From Chromera velia (lineage: Eukaryota; Sar; Chromeraceae): a stretch of DNA of 54,330 nt. The translations under genes were made by a program, and so were the position numbers. A model generated the notes under the pieces. It made no database searches and was not told where the DNA came from. It saw only the letters and a list, made by a program, of their open reading frames with translations. Within the stretch, counting starts at the first letter, position 1, and each line of letters starts with the position of its first letter. Location: the NCBI GenBank assembly GCA_018398765.1, contig JAHBMJ010000188.1, positions 1-54,330 on the forward strand, in the 5' to 3' direction. Below are positions 32,101-42,261 of the stretch, in pieces.

Positions 32101-35100
32101 GCGTCTGTCTATTCGCCTGCCTCGTCTTCGCGTCTCTCTCGAGCCTGTTGTTTGTTGCTCTCTTTAAGATTGTCTGTCTGTCGAACAGTCCATCACTTTC
32201 TTTTCTTTTCTACCCGCCCACCACCGAGGACAGCAAGGCAGGAAAAAAAAAGAGAGAATTCCCCACACATTCAGATAAGAACTGCATGTATTCTTTTTCC
32301 TCGTTCTTCCCCGGCCCTGCCGTTTTATTCTCCCAAATCTCTGCGCAGCGCCCATCCAGTTCTCCAACTTGCACTCATTTCTTCATTCGTCACCCTGCTC
32401 ATGCACTCCATCTTCATGCATGACACCTCATTGACCTTTCATCCCCTCCCCTCCCTGCAGACTCTCGCACAGACCCGGTCCAGGGCCCGTTTGCATGCAT
32501 TGCCGCGACTCCAAGAGATGGAGACCGAGGCGGGGGAGAGAAGCCGAGAGGAGGTTGATGGTGCAGCATTGTTGAGGCATGCAGAAGGGGAGACAAAGGA
32601 AGACGCAGAAAAAGGAGACGAGGGAGCTGAGACAGCCCACAAGGCAAAGGAAAGCGAAAGAGAAGAGGAACGCAGGCCTCCCCGAGTGCGGGCGCAGGAA
32701 CGAAACGCGGCTAGGAGAAGAGGTCAGGGGTGGGGGGGGGCGGGGTGAGGGGGGATTGGTGAGTAGAATGAAGCTGTCTTTCTTCGTCACTTTGCACTCG
32801 TCTGCTTCGAATACCTCTCTGTGATCCTTCTTTCATCTGGTTGAGTCTCTCTTTTTTCTTCCTTTCGCTAGTTGCTCGTTGCTGCATTCACGTTCACTGC
32901 CTTTCTTCGTGCCTCTGCGTGCGGGTATGCGTATGTGCATGTGTATGGTGTGTGCGTGTGAGTGTGTGTGTGAGTGTGAGTAAGAGAGAGAGAGAGAGAA
33001 AGACGGAGAGAGACAGAAAGAGTGCATGTGTGTGTGTGATGTTTGCAGATGACCGACGAAGAGATCGACTGGCTGCTGCTGCTGCGGCCTCACGGAGGAG
33101 TCTGGAAGCGACGGGGGAGGAGGGGGAAGAGGGAGAGGGAGAGGGGGAGGAGGGTGACAAGAATTTAGTAACAGACGGATCTGACGGTCAGTCAAAGGAG
33201 GTACATTCCTGCCAACGCTTGTCGATCTTCTTGTCCTCTCACCAAATGTTCTTTTTCGTTTGACAGGAGAGCACAACCCTGTCTGAGAAGGAGGCGGCTG
33301 GAGACTTGCGTGTACCGACCGGTCAATGCTGAGATCGATGCAGAACTGAATGCCTGCCTCTCTTCTCTTTTTCGCTTTCCCTTCTCTCGCAGGGTTCATG
33401 ACTTTTGAGGAGATCCAGGCAGACCTCGAGAACTTTCTTGATCCTCATGGAGGACTCAGCGAAGAGGGGCGGCGGTATGGAGTGGAATGTGGGTTATTAT
33501 TCATTTGGCTCTTTCTCTTACTTTCCTTCTCTCTTTTGTTTGCTTAGTGAGGCGTTCAAGCGTACTGCAAAAAAGCCACAAACTTTGTCAGATAGTCATG
33601 ACGGCAGTCAGTTCATGGGTGGGAAAGATGTTCAGCCAAGTGGTTTACAAAAATCCTGAATGTCAAGGAAAGGAAGTCCGCTGACAAGAGGATCAAACAA
33701 TCTTCATGACTCTTTGGCTATCCCGGCTTTTCTGTACAACGAACGGTTCGTGAAGCCACGACACGGCGTTCTTTTCCGGGCAGAAGAAAACTTAATTTCT
33801 CTGTTTTCTTGAACACGTGGATCTGCTTGTTCTAGTTGGGATGTTCCATTTGAATAAAAGCTGATGGGCAGAGACGGAGAGTGAGGTTTCTTTTGTTTCT
33901 TTTTGCAACGCGCAAAGCTGTGTGGTCTCCTCCTTCTGAGACTGCTTGCAGACGACAGGGGACAACGGATAGAGAGTGCGGATGCAGCCCTTGAGGCTCT
34001 GGACGCAGTGCAGAGGAGACGGGCGTCGGCAGGAGAGTTCAAGTACAAGTATGAAGACGCAGAGGAGGGGGCGGAGAGCGATAGTCAGGGGGATCTGGCA
34101 GGAGAGGGGGGGAGACAGAGACAGAGACGAAGCATAGGAAGGGAAGAACAGGAGCAAGAAGATTCCCTGGAGGAGTCCGGTCGCTTCGCTGAAGAGGGGG
34201 AAGAAGATGAAGAAGAGTATGGGGAGGAGATGGAATATGAAAAAGACGGAGATGAAGAGGGGATGGAATATGAAGAAGACGGAGAAGAGTATGGGGAGGA
34301 GATGGAATATGAAGAAGACGGAAATGAAGAGGGGATGGAATATGAAGAAGGCGGACATGAAGAGGAGATGGAATATGAAGAAGACGGAGAAGAGTATGGG
34401 GAGGAGATGGAATATGAAGAAGACGGAGATGAAGAGGAGATGGAATATGAAGAAGACGGAGAAGAGTATGGGGAGGAGATGGAATATGAAGAAGACGGAA
34501 ATGAAGAGGGGATGGAATATGAAAAAGACGGAGATGGACAGGAGATGGAATATGAAGAGGATAAGGGTGAGGAGGAGGAGGAGGGGGAGGAGGACGAAGA
34601 GGAAGAGGGGTACTGCCAGACGTCGGAGGAAGAGGAGGACATCGATGCAGAGTACGAAGCGATGCTTGCGGGGGTTGACCCTGAAGTTCGTGAGCAGCTG
34701 CTGCAAGAGGATCCTGATGTAGTCAAACAGATTCTCCGAGCAGTCGACTGGGATAAACTTGACACGTTTCTTGAGGGGCTCACCCCAGAGCAACAGGAAG
34801 AGTTCTGGCAGGGTCCTGACGGGGGTGTGGACGGTGGTGGTTTTGAAGAATCAGAGGAAGAAGAGGAAAGGGAAAAGGACGAAGATCGCATTGTGAAATT
34901 TGCGGGAGATGCACCAAATGACAATGGTAAAGGAGATCAGGACCAGGTTGGAAATTCTTTGTGGCCTTACTCGGCTGCTGCCACGAGTGACACAGAGTTC
35001 GAGGAGGAGGAGGAAGATGTCGATTTGAGTTACCGTGCAAGTGCGGTGATGCTGGAGATGGACAGGAAACGGGAAGAGAGAAGAAACCGTTGGTGTGAGC

Positions 35101-35426
35101 TCGTGAGCCTGATGCCGGATCATGACCCTGAGGAGGTGGAGGATGGGGAAGGGGGGAGGGAGGAGGGGGAGAGCTTAAACGAAGAGTGGGGGGACGAGGA
35201 AATTGCAGAGGAGGGAGGTGAGGATTCTTCGGACGGTTTTCTGGCAGAGTCTGAACAGCTCGGCCTGCCAGATGAACGTGAAGCGTCTGAACTGGAAAGT
35301 TTAGAGGGGGCTGTTGGGGAAGGAGTACGGGGTGTATCACGTGGAAAAGATGAAGAAAGAAGAAAGTCAGACAGAGACGACCAGGAAGGGGAAGCGCTCG
35401 ATGAAAAAATTTTCGTTTTTGAATGA
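21502..35426 (+). CDS. Giant plastid-targeted protein, about 2045 residues, unknown family
   Basis: I assembled 25 exons: 21502-21720, 22015-22295, 22550-22730, 22929-23087, 23503-23663, 23894-24003, 24266-24376, 24712-24810, 25016-25215, 25505-25629, 25949-26112, 27336-27470, 27862-27954, 28357-28424, 28727-28817, 29048-29080, 29234-29310, 29721-29856, 30153-31018, 31246-32034, 32461-32722, 33049-33200, 33267-33321, 33393-33488, 33952-35426. Phases agree at every junction and the sum is 6138 bases. The N terminus is a signal peptide ([20 protein letters not shown], then KHVAA) followed by FLFVPNN and a basic stretch: a bipartite plastid leader with Phe at the likely cleavage site. The body is highly charged and mainly helical, with folded-looking parts ([63 protein letters not shown]) and a long acidic C-terminal exon with an EMEYEEDG repeat. 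No known domain was recognised. Exon 3 has a tandem acceptor (ACAGCAG), so its start may be 22547. Two adjacent genes cannot be fully excluded, but no internal stop or new leader was seen. Confidence 0.7.
21919..21996. repeat. (TC)n / (GT)n microsatellite in intron 1
   Basis: A TC run followed by a GT run lies just before the polypyrimidine tract and acceptor of exon 2 of the giant gene. Confidence 0.9.
22758..22825. repeat. Tandem duplication of 34 bp in intron 3
   Basis: The unit starting CAATCAGACGAAGTGACACC and ending AAGCGAAGTA occurs twice without mismatch in the third intron of the giant gene. Confidence 0.92.
26113..26690. repeat. GGTC array then long pyrimidine tetranucleotide tract
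   Basis: Intron 11 of the giant gene starts with five GGTC units directly at the donor, followed by over 500 bases of CTTT/CCTT tetranucleotides on the plus strand. Long Phe/Leu/Ser frames on the plus strand and Lys/Arg/Glu frames on the minus strand here are artefacts. Such a polypurine/polypyrimidine tract can form triplex (H-DNA). Confidence 0.95.
26747..26864 (+). repeat. Dispersed repeat, copy 1 (intron 11 of giant gene)
   Basis: A segment beginning GGGCCGCAGGGTACGCTTAA matches 50377-50474 nearly base for base through GGCCTGGAGCTCTGGTACCC, a CTTCCAC box, GAGCGCGC and an A/G-rich tail with CAGAAGAGAATGAA. The core contains inverted words AGGGTAC and GTACCCT that can form a hairpin. Both copies lie inside introns next to CTGT arrays. 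Confidence 0.85.
29112..29200. repeat. (CTGT)n and (CTTT)n microsatellite in intron 16
   Basis: A tetranucleotide array forms most of the pyrimidine tract before exon 17 of the giant gene. Confidence 0.92.
34200..34570 (+). repeat. In-frame acidic tandem repeat in the giant gene
   Basis: The last exon carries about a dozen EMEYEEDG-type units, with alternating spacers GEEYG, GDEE, GNEEG and GHEE. The DNA copies (GAGATGGAATATGAAGAAGA) are near-identical, so the array expanded recently and probably varies in length between strains. The protein segment is strongly acidic and predicted disordered. Confidence 0.93.
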
Positions 35427-36455
35427 AGTCTGGGATATATTGTTGCATGAAAGGCACCGAGTGTTGCTGAAAGGTTTATAAGTGATGTATTGTCATAATA
35501 TTCATCACTCAGGCTGGTAAGAGTCGTAACGCTAGTCGTAACGATAGAGTACAGTCCGAATCTGATGAATCACTGGCATATTGGCCTGCCAGGCTGCAGT
35601 CGTTTGTGTGTCAGAGCTGATCGATCCGATTCGATCGTAGACATCAATTCTGTTGTTACCAGTGTTGTACCTTAAAGTTTATTGATATACTGTATAAAAG
35701 TTTTAGTATCTTCATATAGTAACTATAGTTTTAGAACGGTACATAAAATTGATATCTCTTAATAGACTTTTATAAGCTACAGACTTAGAACTTACAGTCT
35801 GCTAAGGCTCTGTTGAAGTCTGCCCCAGTCAAGACTCAAGAAGCTAGGAGCTTAACAAGTTAAATTTAGTTAAATTTAATGGTCCAATATATAGGTCCAG
35901 TAAATGGTTCAAATTGCAAACTCTAGTGTAAACTGCATGATACAACAATGACCGTTACCGAGTGAGGCTCCGATGATCATTAAATTAACGATTATTTAAC
36001 AATCTGCCCAACTAGCTGCCCAAGACCACCTTGGATATCGTGACTTACCGAACTTGAACGCTAAACGCTTATTATCCTATGTTTAATATGCTATAGGCTG
36101 ATGGTAATAATGTATGATGATGTCAGTGATGATCGATTATTCCCTATATCTCCGAGTCTGTAACTGGTTGTACAGAGATCAAGTTATACTTATACATTGA
36201 CTAGTATATCGAAACCTAGTCAGAAGTTTAACTCAAACCCGTAAGTCAAAACCACACTTTAAGTGACACTTACACTTAAATTTTTGTATGAATTCCTTTG
36301 CATTACTGCTTTAAATTCCTCTCAATTATAGTTTCAATTCCTAGGTTTTTGCAGGATAATTACTAATTAATATACCGATAATGATATGACCGATCTCATG
36401 TTTTATAACATTGAACAAGTTGGAGAACAATTAGGTTGCCATTGAACTTGCCAAA
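35427..36455. other. Convergent AT-rich intergenic DNA
   Basis: Lies between the 3' ends of the plus-strand giant gene and the minus-strand CWC16 gene. No gene, repeat or RNA was recognised. Base composition changes sharply to AT-rich after about 35640. Confidence 0.55.
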
Positions 36456-38447
36456 TTAGCTTGTGTGCTTCAGCCTTGCTGCAAGGGCTTTCCCATTACT
36501 GCTGGCTCGCTGCTTGGCCTTCGCTTGGATCTCTTGCAGACGTTTTTGCACCTGGACTGCCGAGCTTGGCTTGGACCCCCCAAGCTTGGTCAACTGCGTG
36601 CCTGGGCGAATCCCCAACTGTCTGTACGCATCCCGAAGTTTCTCTGAGGCCTCCCTCGGCTTCTTGCTCGGGGGAGGGGCGACACTTCGTTCGTCCCCCC
36701 CATGCTGCGATGGCAGGAGGGGGTCCTGGGAAGTCATCGAAGTTCTCGAAGAGACGGAAAGCGAATCCGCCCCACGCTTTCTGCCCCTCCCCTCCTCATG
36801 CTCTTTCTCTATGTGTTTCCTCGCAGCCGACCCCCTCTGACTGGAACCAGCAGGAGAAGAAGGGAAAATGGAGGCTGAGGAAGAGGACAGGCCCTTTGCA
36901 ATCTTGCGAGTTGCTCTTTCTAACCGGTTGGGTCTCTGGAGAAATCGAACAGCTGAGGCCTCCTCTCGATCTTCCTGACTCTCCTCAACAAGCGGCACGG
37001 CAAAGTTTTTCGGTTTCCTTTCCTCCTCCTCTTTCTTCTGCAGTTCTTTTTTCTCTTTACGGAAAGCCTTCCTGAGGTAACTGTTGGCAGCATACGAGTC
37101 TGCCCTGTCTTCGTTGAACTCTATGAGGTCCTGCAGGGTCCCCCTGGAGGCGGCCAGTCTCTCCGCAGACTCCTGCTGCTTGTCCAGTTTGTACATTGGG
37201 TCGTTCTGCACACAATCAAAGGGCACACGACAAAGCAGGAAGGACAAACAGAGAAGAAATTAGTCAGGTCGTTCTTCACGCACAGAGAGAGAAACACCGA
37301 CAGAGTGACAGATTCTCAGATACATAGAGTCTTTTACTCACACACGCACACACGCCGTACGCGCCCGTACTTGGAGCCTCGGCGACTCACACCACTTCAT
37401 TAATCTTCCTGACTGTTCCGAACAACCCCACAAAAAGCGCTCTCTCGTCTTGCAGAATATGCATGGATGCGAGAAACTGTAATTCTCTGTTCAGATGGAC
37501 AAGTAAACAAACGCACAACTTAGATGCAAGAAGAGAGACCCAAAGGCTGAACTCTGAGACACGAGGCAGGGAGTGGGTGGGAGAAGGGATGGAACGGCAG
37601 CCAGCAAGTGCACGGAAGAAAAGGGCGATAATGAGGATCGAGGTGAGGCCACTCGCTCCATGGAACTTAAAAATCAAGAGAATAAAGAAGAGAGAAAGAT
37701 TTATCTGGTTGAGATGCACAGGCACTGAGCACACAAAGGGGACAGTCCGATGATTACCGCTGTACAAACGCATAGCAGACACGGACACGTTGCATGAATA
37801 GGAACTGTGGGTGACTAAGAAAATTGGGTCACACTGTCCGACCCTGATACCAGAAAGAGAAGGAGAAACACTATTCGCCCTGGGGCCTCGACTCGAACTG
37901 ATCTTTGGAGTGCTCATCTGGACACTCTCACAGCACGAGGATCAACCACTATAGGCAATCTTCAGTCAAACAAAGAGCCTGTGTGTGAACAAATGACTGC
38001 ACTGACCTTTCGCTTCTGAATCTCTTCAGGTTCCTGTATCTCGACTGTGCCCTCTTGGTCCTTGGCGTCCCACTCGGAGATCTTCTTCCTCAGTCCGGAG
38101 ATGCACAGGTACTCACAGGTCTTGGGGTCGGTCCGGATAACGAACCTCTGGGGGCACCTGTGGCACTTCATCGCAAACTCCCAGATTTTCGTGGTGAAGT
38201 AGTTCCCCACACACTTCTTGTCAGCATCAAAGCGCACGCCCTGATCGACGTAACACCCACAGCCCTTGCAGATGGTCTTGAAGGGCATCTCAAAGCGAAT
38301 GACGAGGATCCCCTCATGGATTCTCTTTGCGCGAATACCAAGAGGATGAGATCCGTGAAACTTGTCAAGCGACCCATGTTTCTTAGGGTTATACTCCGGA
38401 GGCATGAAGTAGCCATCCGCCCTGGAGGCTTTCAGAGAGAGTGCCAT
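36456..38447 (-). CDS. CCDC130: CWC16/CCDC130-type splicing factor (Yju2/Saf4 family)
   Basis: Two exons, 38447-38007 and 37205-36456, separated by an 801-base GT-AG intron in phase 0; 396 residues. The family acts in the spliceosome near the active site around the first step; CCDC94/Yju2 and CCDC130/Saf4 are the two branches. Seen: MPPEYNPKKHGSLDKFHGSH near the N terminus, EGILVIRFEMPF, then a four-Cys zinc site made of CKGC (60-63) and MKCHRC (95-98) with GVRFDADKKCVGNYFTT between, and DPKTCEYLCISGLRKK. The C-terminal half is charged and contains EFNEDRADSYAANSYLRKAFR, matching the conserved motif that precedes the coiled part, and then a Ser/Lys-rich tail. The continuous match across the exon junction supports the model. 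The spacing and the SLDKFHGSHPLG block fit CCDC130 better than CCDC94. Confidence 0.93.
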
Positions 38448-39137
38448 ATTTACAACTGTCTACAGCAGAGAGGAAGGAAGTCTGCTTGGGGGCCTCAAAG
38501 GCAACGAACGAACCAAGATCGCAATGCAAAGGATGTACTGGAGCAACAGTGTCTATCTATAAGTTCGTTTGTCCCGCCACCGTTGCTTAAGAAGCGGGGA
38601 GTGCAACCTTGAAAGATCCCAACGGATTCTGCACACACCTGCACCTGCAGCTAGAAGAGGAACCAATACAGAAGGATGCCTTGGTGATCAGAGATAGTCG
38701 CGTCTTTTGGAACCTGTTGGATGCATCATTGGAAGATGCTGGAAGATGCATTTCAGTGTGTCGACTGTAGTGTGCATGCTCGCACCCACTCTAAAGTGAT
38801 TTTGTGGGGCACTTTTTGAAATGTGTGACTTGTGAATTCCAGCGATGGCACAAAGCGAATTTTGAATTTCTTCCCCCAATTCGTGGGGACAAAAAGAATT
38901 TGAAGCGATGCGAAATTTTTCCGTGAACAAAGGTTCAAAATGCGCTGGGGCCCTTCACACTTGAATTGACATGCAGTCTGCCTGCAAGCTCCCCCTCTCT
39001 TAATCCCCTCTTTTGTCGTCTCTTCAGACAAGGCACAGGAACCCGCTTTGCACCCCTTCTCGGACATTTTGAGAAAGCCGTTGTTTTGTGTTTGTGAGAG
39101 TGGGTTGGGCTGACAGCGCGGGTTAACTGAAAACGAC
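38448..39137. other. Divergent intergenic region CWC16 / plastid protein
   Basis: 690 bp between two start codons in opposite directions. It should hold both promoters. No other gene was seen and no core motif was assigned. Confidence 0.55.
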
Positions 39138-39950
39138 ATGAAGAGGGCGGTTTTGGCCGCGGCCGTCGCGGCTGTCTGCTGCTCGGAAGTCTCTGGCTTC
39201 GTACAACAGCCCAGCAGACAGATGGCATCCTCCCTGAGACAGATGCGAAGGAGGCCAATCAGCAGCAACGCATTGAGAGAGGTTGAGGAGGAGGTGGTGC
39301 AGACAAAAGCCCCATCTCGATGCATCCCGGATCTGGTCAAGAAGGCAATGGCCCTTGCCCCTCTGGTCCTTGCCCCCAACTTCGCCCATGCTGCGGGAAT
39401 CTACTACACAGACCACCCTATCATGCTTCCCCCTGACCTCGCAGAAAGCATCCAGCCTAATCTTGAACCCTTCTTGAAGTGGGCTTACACAGGTCTGAAT
39501 ATTATTCCTGCCACCTTCCTCGTCACCGTGCCTATGTACCTTCTTGTCTGGTCCAGCCAGACCAAAGGGTACAACAGTCTCTTCGAGGAGACGAACAAGA
39601 TGGAGGCACCATTGAAGTTCGACGAGATTCAGGGAAGATGCGACGACTATCTTTCCTTTTCCGATATTCTCATCAACACCAAGAATGACCAGTATGCAGC
39701 AAAGCAGTCCCTGTTTGCACTGACTACCGATGCCCTTGAGCATGCGAACTTTGCAAAGTTCAACAACGAATTAGCATATGAATTCCCTAAGCTTCTGTTT
39801 AAGAAACAGGAGCAGTACCGTGAGGAGGAAGGGAAGTTCCTGAGCTTCTTCCCTGAGGAGGAAGAGGAGGGGCACGAGGAGCCGGAAGACCCCGGCTGGT
39901 CGTGGCAGCAGGGCAAGTTGGGGGGGAGAAGCGTTAGATTGGGTAGGTAG
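39138..39950 (+). CDS. Intronless plastid membrane protein, unknown family
   Basis: A single exon of 270 residues from ATG 39138 to TAG 39948-39950. The leader MKRAVLAAAVAAVCCSEVSG is a signal peptide and is followed by FVQQPSRQMASSLRQMRRR, a basic Ser-rich transit sequence starting with Phe: a classic bipartite complex-plastid leader. A second hydrophobic stretch ending in Ala (ALAPLVLAPNFAHAA, about 72-86) resembles a thylakoid-transfer signal. The mature part has one likely membrane span (GLNIIPATFLVTVPMYLLVW, about 119-138), a region with several aromatic residues, and an acidic tail ending in EEEEEGHEEPED and a basic GGRSVRLGR. It is the only intronless gene of the window and uses mostly C/G-ending codons, as highly expressed genes do. 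I suspect a thylakoid-associated subunit peculiar to this lineage; no family was recognised. Confidence 0.78.
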   Translation: MKRAVLAAAVAAVCCSEVSGFVQQPSRQMASSLRQMRRRPISSNALREVEEEVVQTKAPSRCIPDLVKKAMALAPLVLAPNFAHAAGIYYTDHPIMLPPDLAESIQPNLEPFLKWAYTGLNIIPATFLVTVPMYLLVWSSQTKGYNSLFEETNKMEAPLKFDEIQGRCDDYLSFSDILINTKNDQYAAKQSLFALTTDALEHANFAKFNNELAYEFPKLLFKKQEQYREEEGKFLSFFPEEEEEGHEEPEDPGWSWQQGKLGGRSVRLGR

Positions 39951-41004
39951 GCGCTTCGCCTGACAGAGGGAAGGGACCATTTTGGTTTCTTGTCTTTGGG
40001 TTTTGTTGCGGTGGGTCGGATTTCTCCCTTTTTTTCTGGGTGGAGAAAAGGGAAGAGACAGGCTCTCTCGGTTTGAAGGATGGAAGGAGGGGGGGGGAAT
40101 GATTTTTCGCCTCTTTCGACTCGACCACCGACCAAATGCATCGATCGACTCTGCTTGTACTTTTCTTTGTTCAACAACTGACTGCCGTGATCTGTTCCTC
40201 GATGAATGGACAGGTGGTCACTCGGCAGTGTCCTTCTTGATTCTTTCGATTTCGTCATCGGTCGGTTGGTCGGTCGGTGAGCACGCGTTGGTGGTTCCGC
40301 ACCACTGTCGCTTACCTGCCTGTCTGTCGATCTCTCTGGCTCGTTTTGGCAGAGAGGCAGAGAGCACGGGCCGTAGTCCATTTCCAAGAAAGAAAGAAAG
40401 CTAGATTGACCGAGCTTCTCCTTTAAAAAAGATGCACGAATGAATGAATGGATGGATGAATGGAGAAGCCGACGGGGCGATCTTTGAGGTTTGTTAAGAA
40501 GAAGGGAGGGAGGTCGAAGAATAGGGTGTAACAGCTGAACAGTTTTTCTCCTTCTCTTTTGTCTTCGTCGGTAGACTTTCTCTGCTGGGTGGACACCGAA
40601 AGAAAAAAGGATTGAGAAGAGCAAACGACGGTCTCCGGGTCTCAAGAGTGCCGATGTCCTTCCCCTTTTTCGGGGGACGCAGCTGTAGTTGGTTGACTGG
40701 AAGAATGCTCTGTCCAATTTGCGAAACGTTTGAAAGGAGACACTGGAAGGACGGGAGTGAATTTGACCTCCCTGCGACGGCCAACGCAATCCGGAGAGAG
40801 ACCACCGCAAGGCTTCATTGAATGAATGCTTGTGATAATAGTAAATGAATGCATTAATTCTGCTAGAATGCATTATGCAAGATGTGAGTCTTTCTACTAA
40901 CTTTATGTATAGTTTGTTAAAAAGTATAAGCATGTATAGCATAATTAAGAAGCACTGTTAGTTTGACTTTTTAATCTAGCTTTTAATACTAGTTTTAATA
41001 TTGG
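39951..41004. other. 3' flank of plastid protein gene, no gene seen
   Basis: The first 850 bases have mixed composition with GAATG/GGATG tandem words near 40437-40462; after 40830 the DNA becomes AT-rich and leads into the LINE region. Long minus-strand open frames here have no recognisable domain. Confidence 0.45.
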
Positions 41005-41195
41005 TTTATTCGATTAATTTGATTTTTAAATTATTTTAGAATTGTTTCTCTATTTTTCTAAACTGGTCTTTTAAGCAAACAAACTTCTAAATAAGCAAAA
41101 CAATTCTACTAGTAGATCATCATCATCATGATTTGATTGATTTGACTTGGGTTAAAGCCGGTGCGCCGCATGTAGATCTAGACTTCTGAGTGATC
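41005..41195 (+). repeat. 191-bp direct repeat, left copy
   Basis: Begins TTTATTCGATTAAT and includes ACTAGTAGATCATCATCATC and TTAAAGCCGGTGCGCCGC. Its partner is at 42071-42261. Confidence 0.92.
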
Positions 41196-41235
41196 GATAT
41201 GAGAGGCGTGCATCACTGGTTCTAGTGCCCCCTTT

Positions 41236-41966
41236 GTGTCCTCCACCAAACGTCTGGCTATGCCCCTTGAGAATTCTCTCCTTGAAGATACGAATGAGCC
41301 ACGCCAAGAAAAACAAAAAAAAAGGGGGAAATATAAACGGAAAGAGACGTGTCATAAGATTCAGACGAACCAATGGCTTGGAGAATGGGCTAGAAGACAG
41401 GAAGACAGCAGGAATAGAGACAGAATCTTCCATCCCCGTGCTGCCTTCACTGATTTCCAAAGAGAGAACCCTTCTAGACAGAAGCTCTCCATGCTCCTCC
41501 TAGCAGAAAGGAAATGGCGGTCATGTCCGTTAGACACAGGAAACGATCTGCACATGCGTACGCTGTCCCCTTGTCTTCTTAAATCCTCTGCGAACATCCG
41601 CCCTCTTCTGAGAGCAATGACGGGTAGTTATATGTGCAGCGGGGGGAGCTAGAGAAGACCTGCTCGGCTTGCTCTGGCAGAAAAGTTTATGATGAGATCC
41701 ACTTGCTCACGGAATGTGCGGACACAGAGAGGGAAAGGCAGAAGCTTGACGAAATTATCAGCAGAATAAAGGAGCGCGCACCCATTGAGAAACGGGTGGA
41801 AATTGCGCAATGGGTGGCTGCCTCTGCTAGTAGAGGAGTGGGGGAGAATGAAAAGAAAGTCCAAGAGATGATCGCTCTTATTTCATCATTCCAGCCTCTG
41901 GTGGGCATGAGGGCGGTTGGGGAGTGTATAGCTAAATTGGAGAGAGTTCGTGTTGACATGTGTTAA
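41236..41966 (+). pseudogene. C-terminal end of a LINE reverse-transcriptase ORF
   Basis: The first frame runs to a stop at 41650-41652 and ends with ANIRPLLRAMTGSYMCSGG; the reading then continues in another frame with LEKTCSACSGRKVYDEIHLL, TECADTERERQKLDEI. The order 'LLR..TG', then C-x2-C, then H-x4-C, followed by a charged helix is the typical C terminus of non-LTR retrotransposon polyproteins after the reverse transcriptase. The frame change and missing upstream polymerase show that the copy is dead. Confidence 0.7.
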
Positions 41967-42070
41967 TGGATCAATACGCTAGGGCAACAAACCAACATTG
42001 CATATCATACCCCGTGGTTGGCCAGAGCCTAAGTAGTGGCTCATCAGCTTTAACCGCCTCAATTCATTCG

Positions 42071-42261
42071 TTTATTCGATTAATATGATTTTTAAATTAT
42101 TTTAGAATTGTTTCTCTATTTTTCTAAGCTGGTCTTTGAAGTAAACAAACTTCTAAAAAAGCAAAACAATTCTACTAGTAGATCATCATCATCATGATTT
42201 GATTGATTTGACTTAGGTTAAAGCCGGTACGCCGCCTGTAGATCTAGACCTCTAAGTGATC
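42071..42261 (+). repeat. 191-bp direct repeat, right copy
   Basis: Same sequence as 41005-41195 with scattered substitutions, for example GCCGGTACGCCGCC for GCCGGTGCGCCGCA. It follows the LINE coding remnant by about 100 bases. Confidence 0.92.

Larger units (their letters stand above)
41005..42261 (+). mobile_element. Degraded non-LTR retrotransposon (LINE) 3' region
   Basis: Two 191-base direct repeats (41005-41195 and 42071-42261) with over 90 percent identity flank a coding remnant at 41226-41966. The simplest reading is two tandem 5'-truncated LINE copies whose shared sequence is the 3' UTR, ending around TTAAAGCCGG and CTAAGTGATC; the first copy is only the 3' UTR. A pair of short LTRs is the alternative. 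Confidence 0.6.

Noticed and set aside
34085-34924. Minus-strand Ser-rich frame of 279 codons
   Set aside because: Mirror of the acidic repeat exon of the giant gene.
37387-37917. Minus-strand frame between the two CWC16 exons
   Set aside because: The family alignment is continuous across the 38007/37205 junction, so this is intron.
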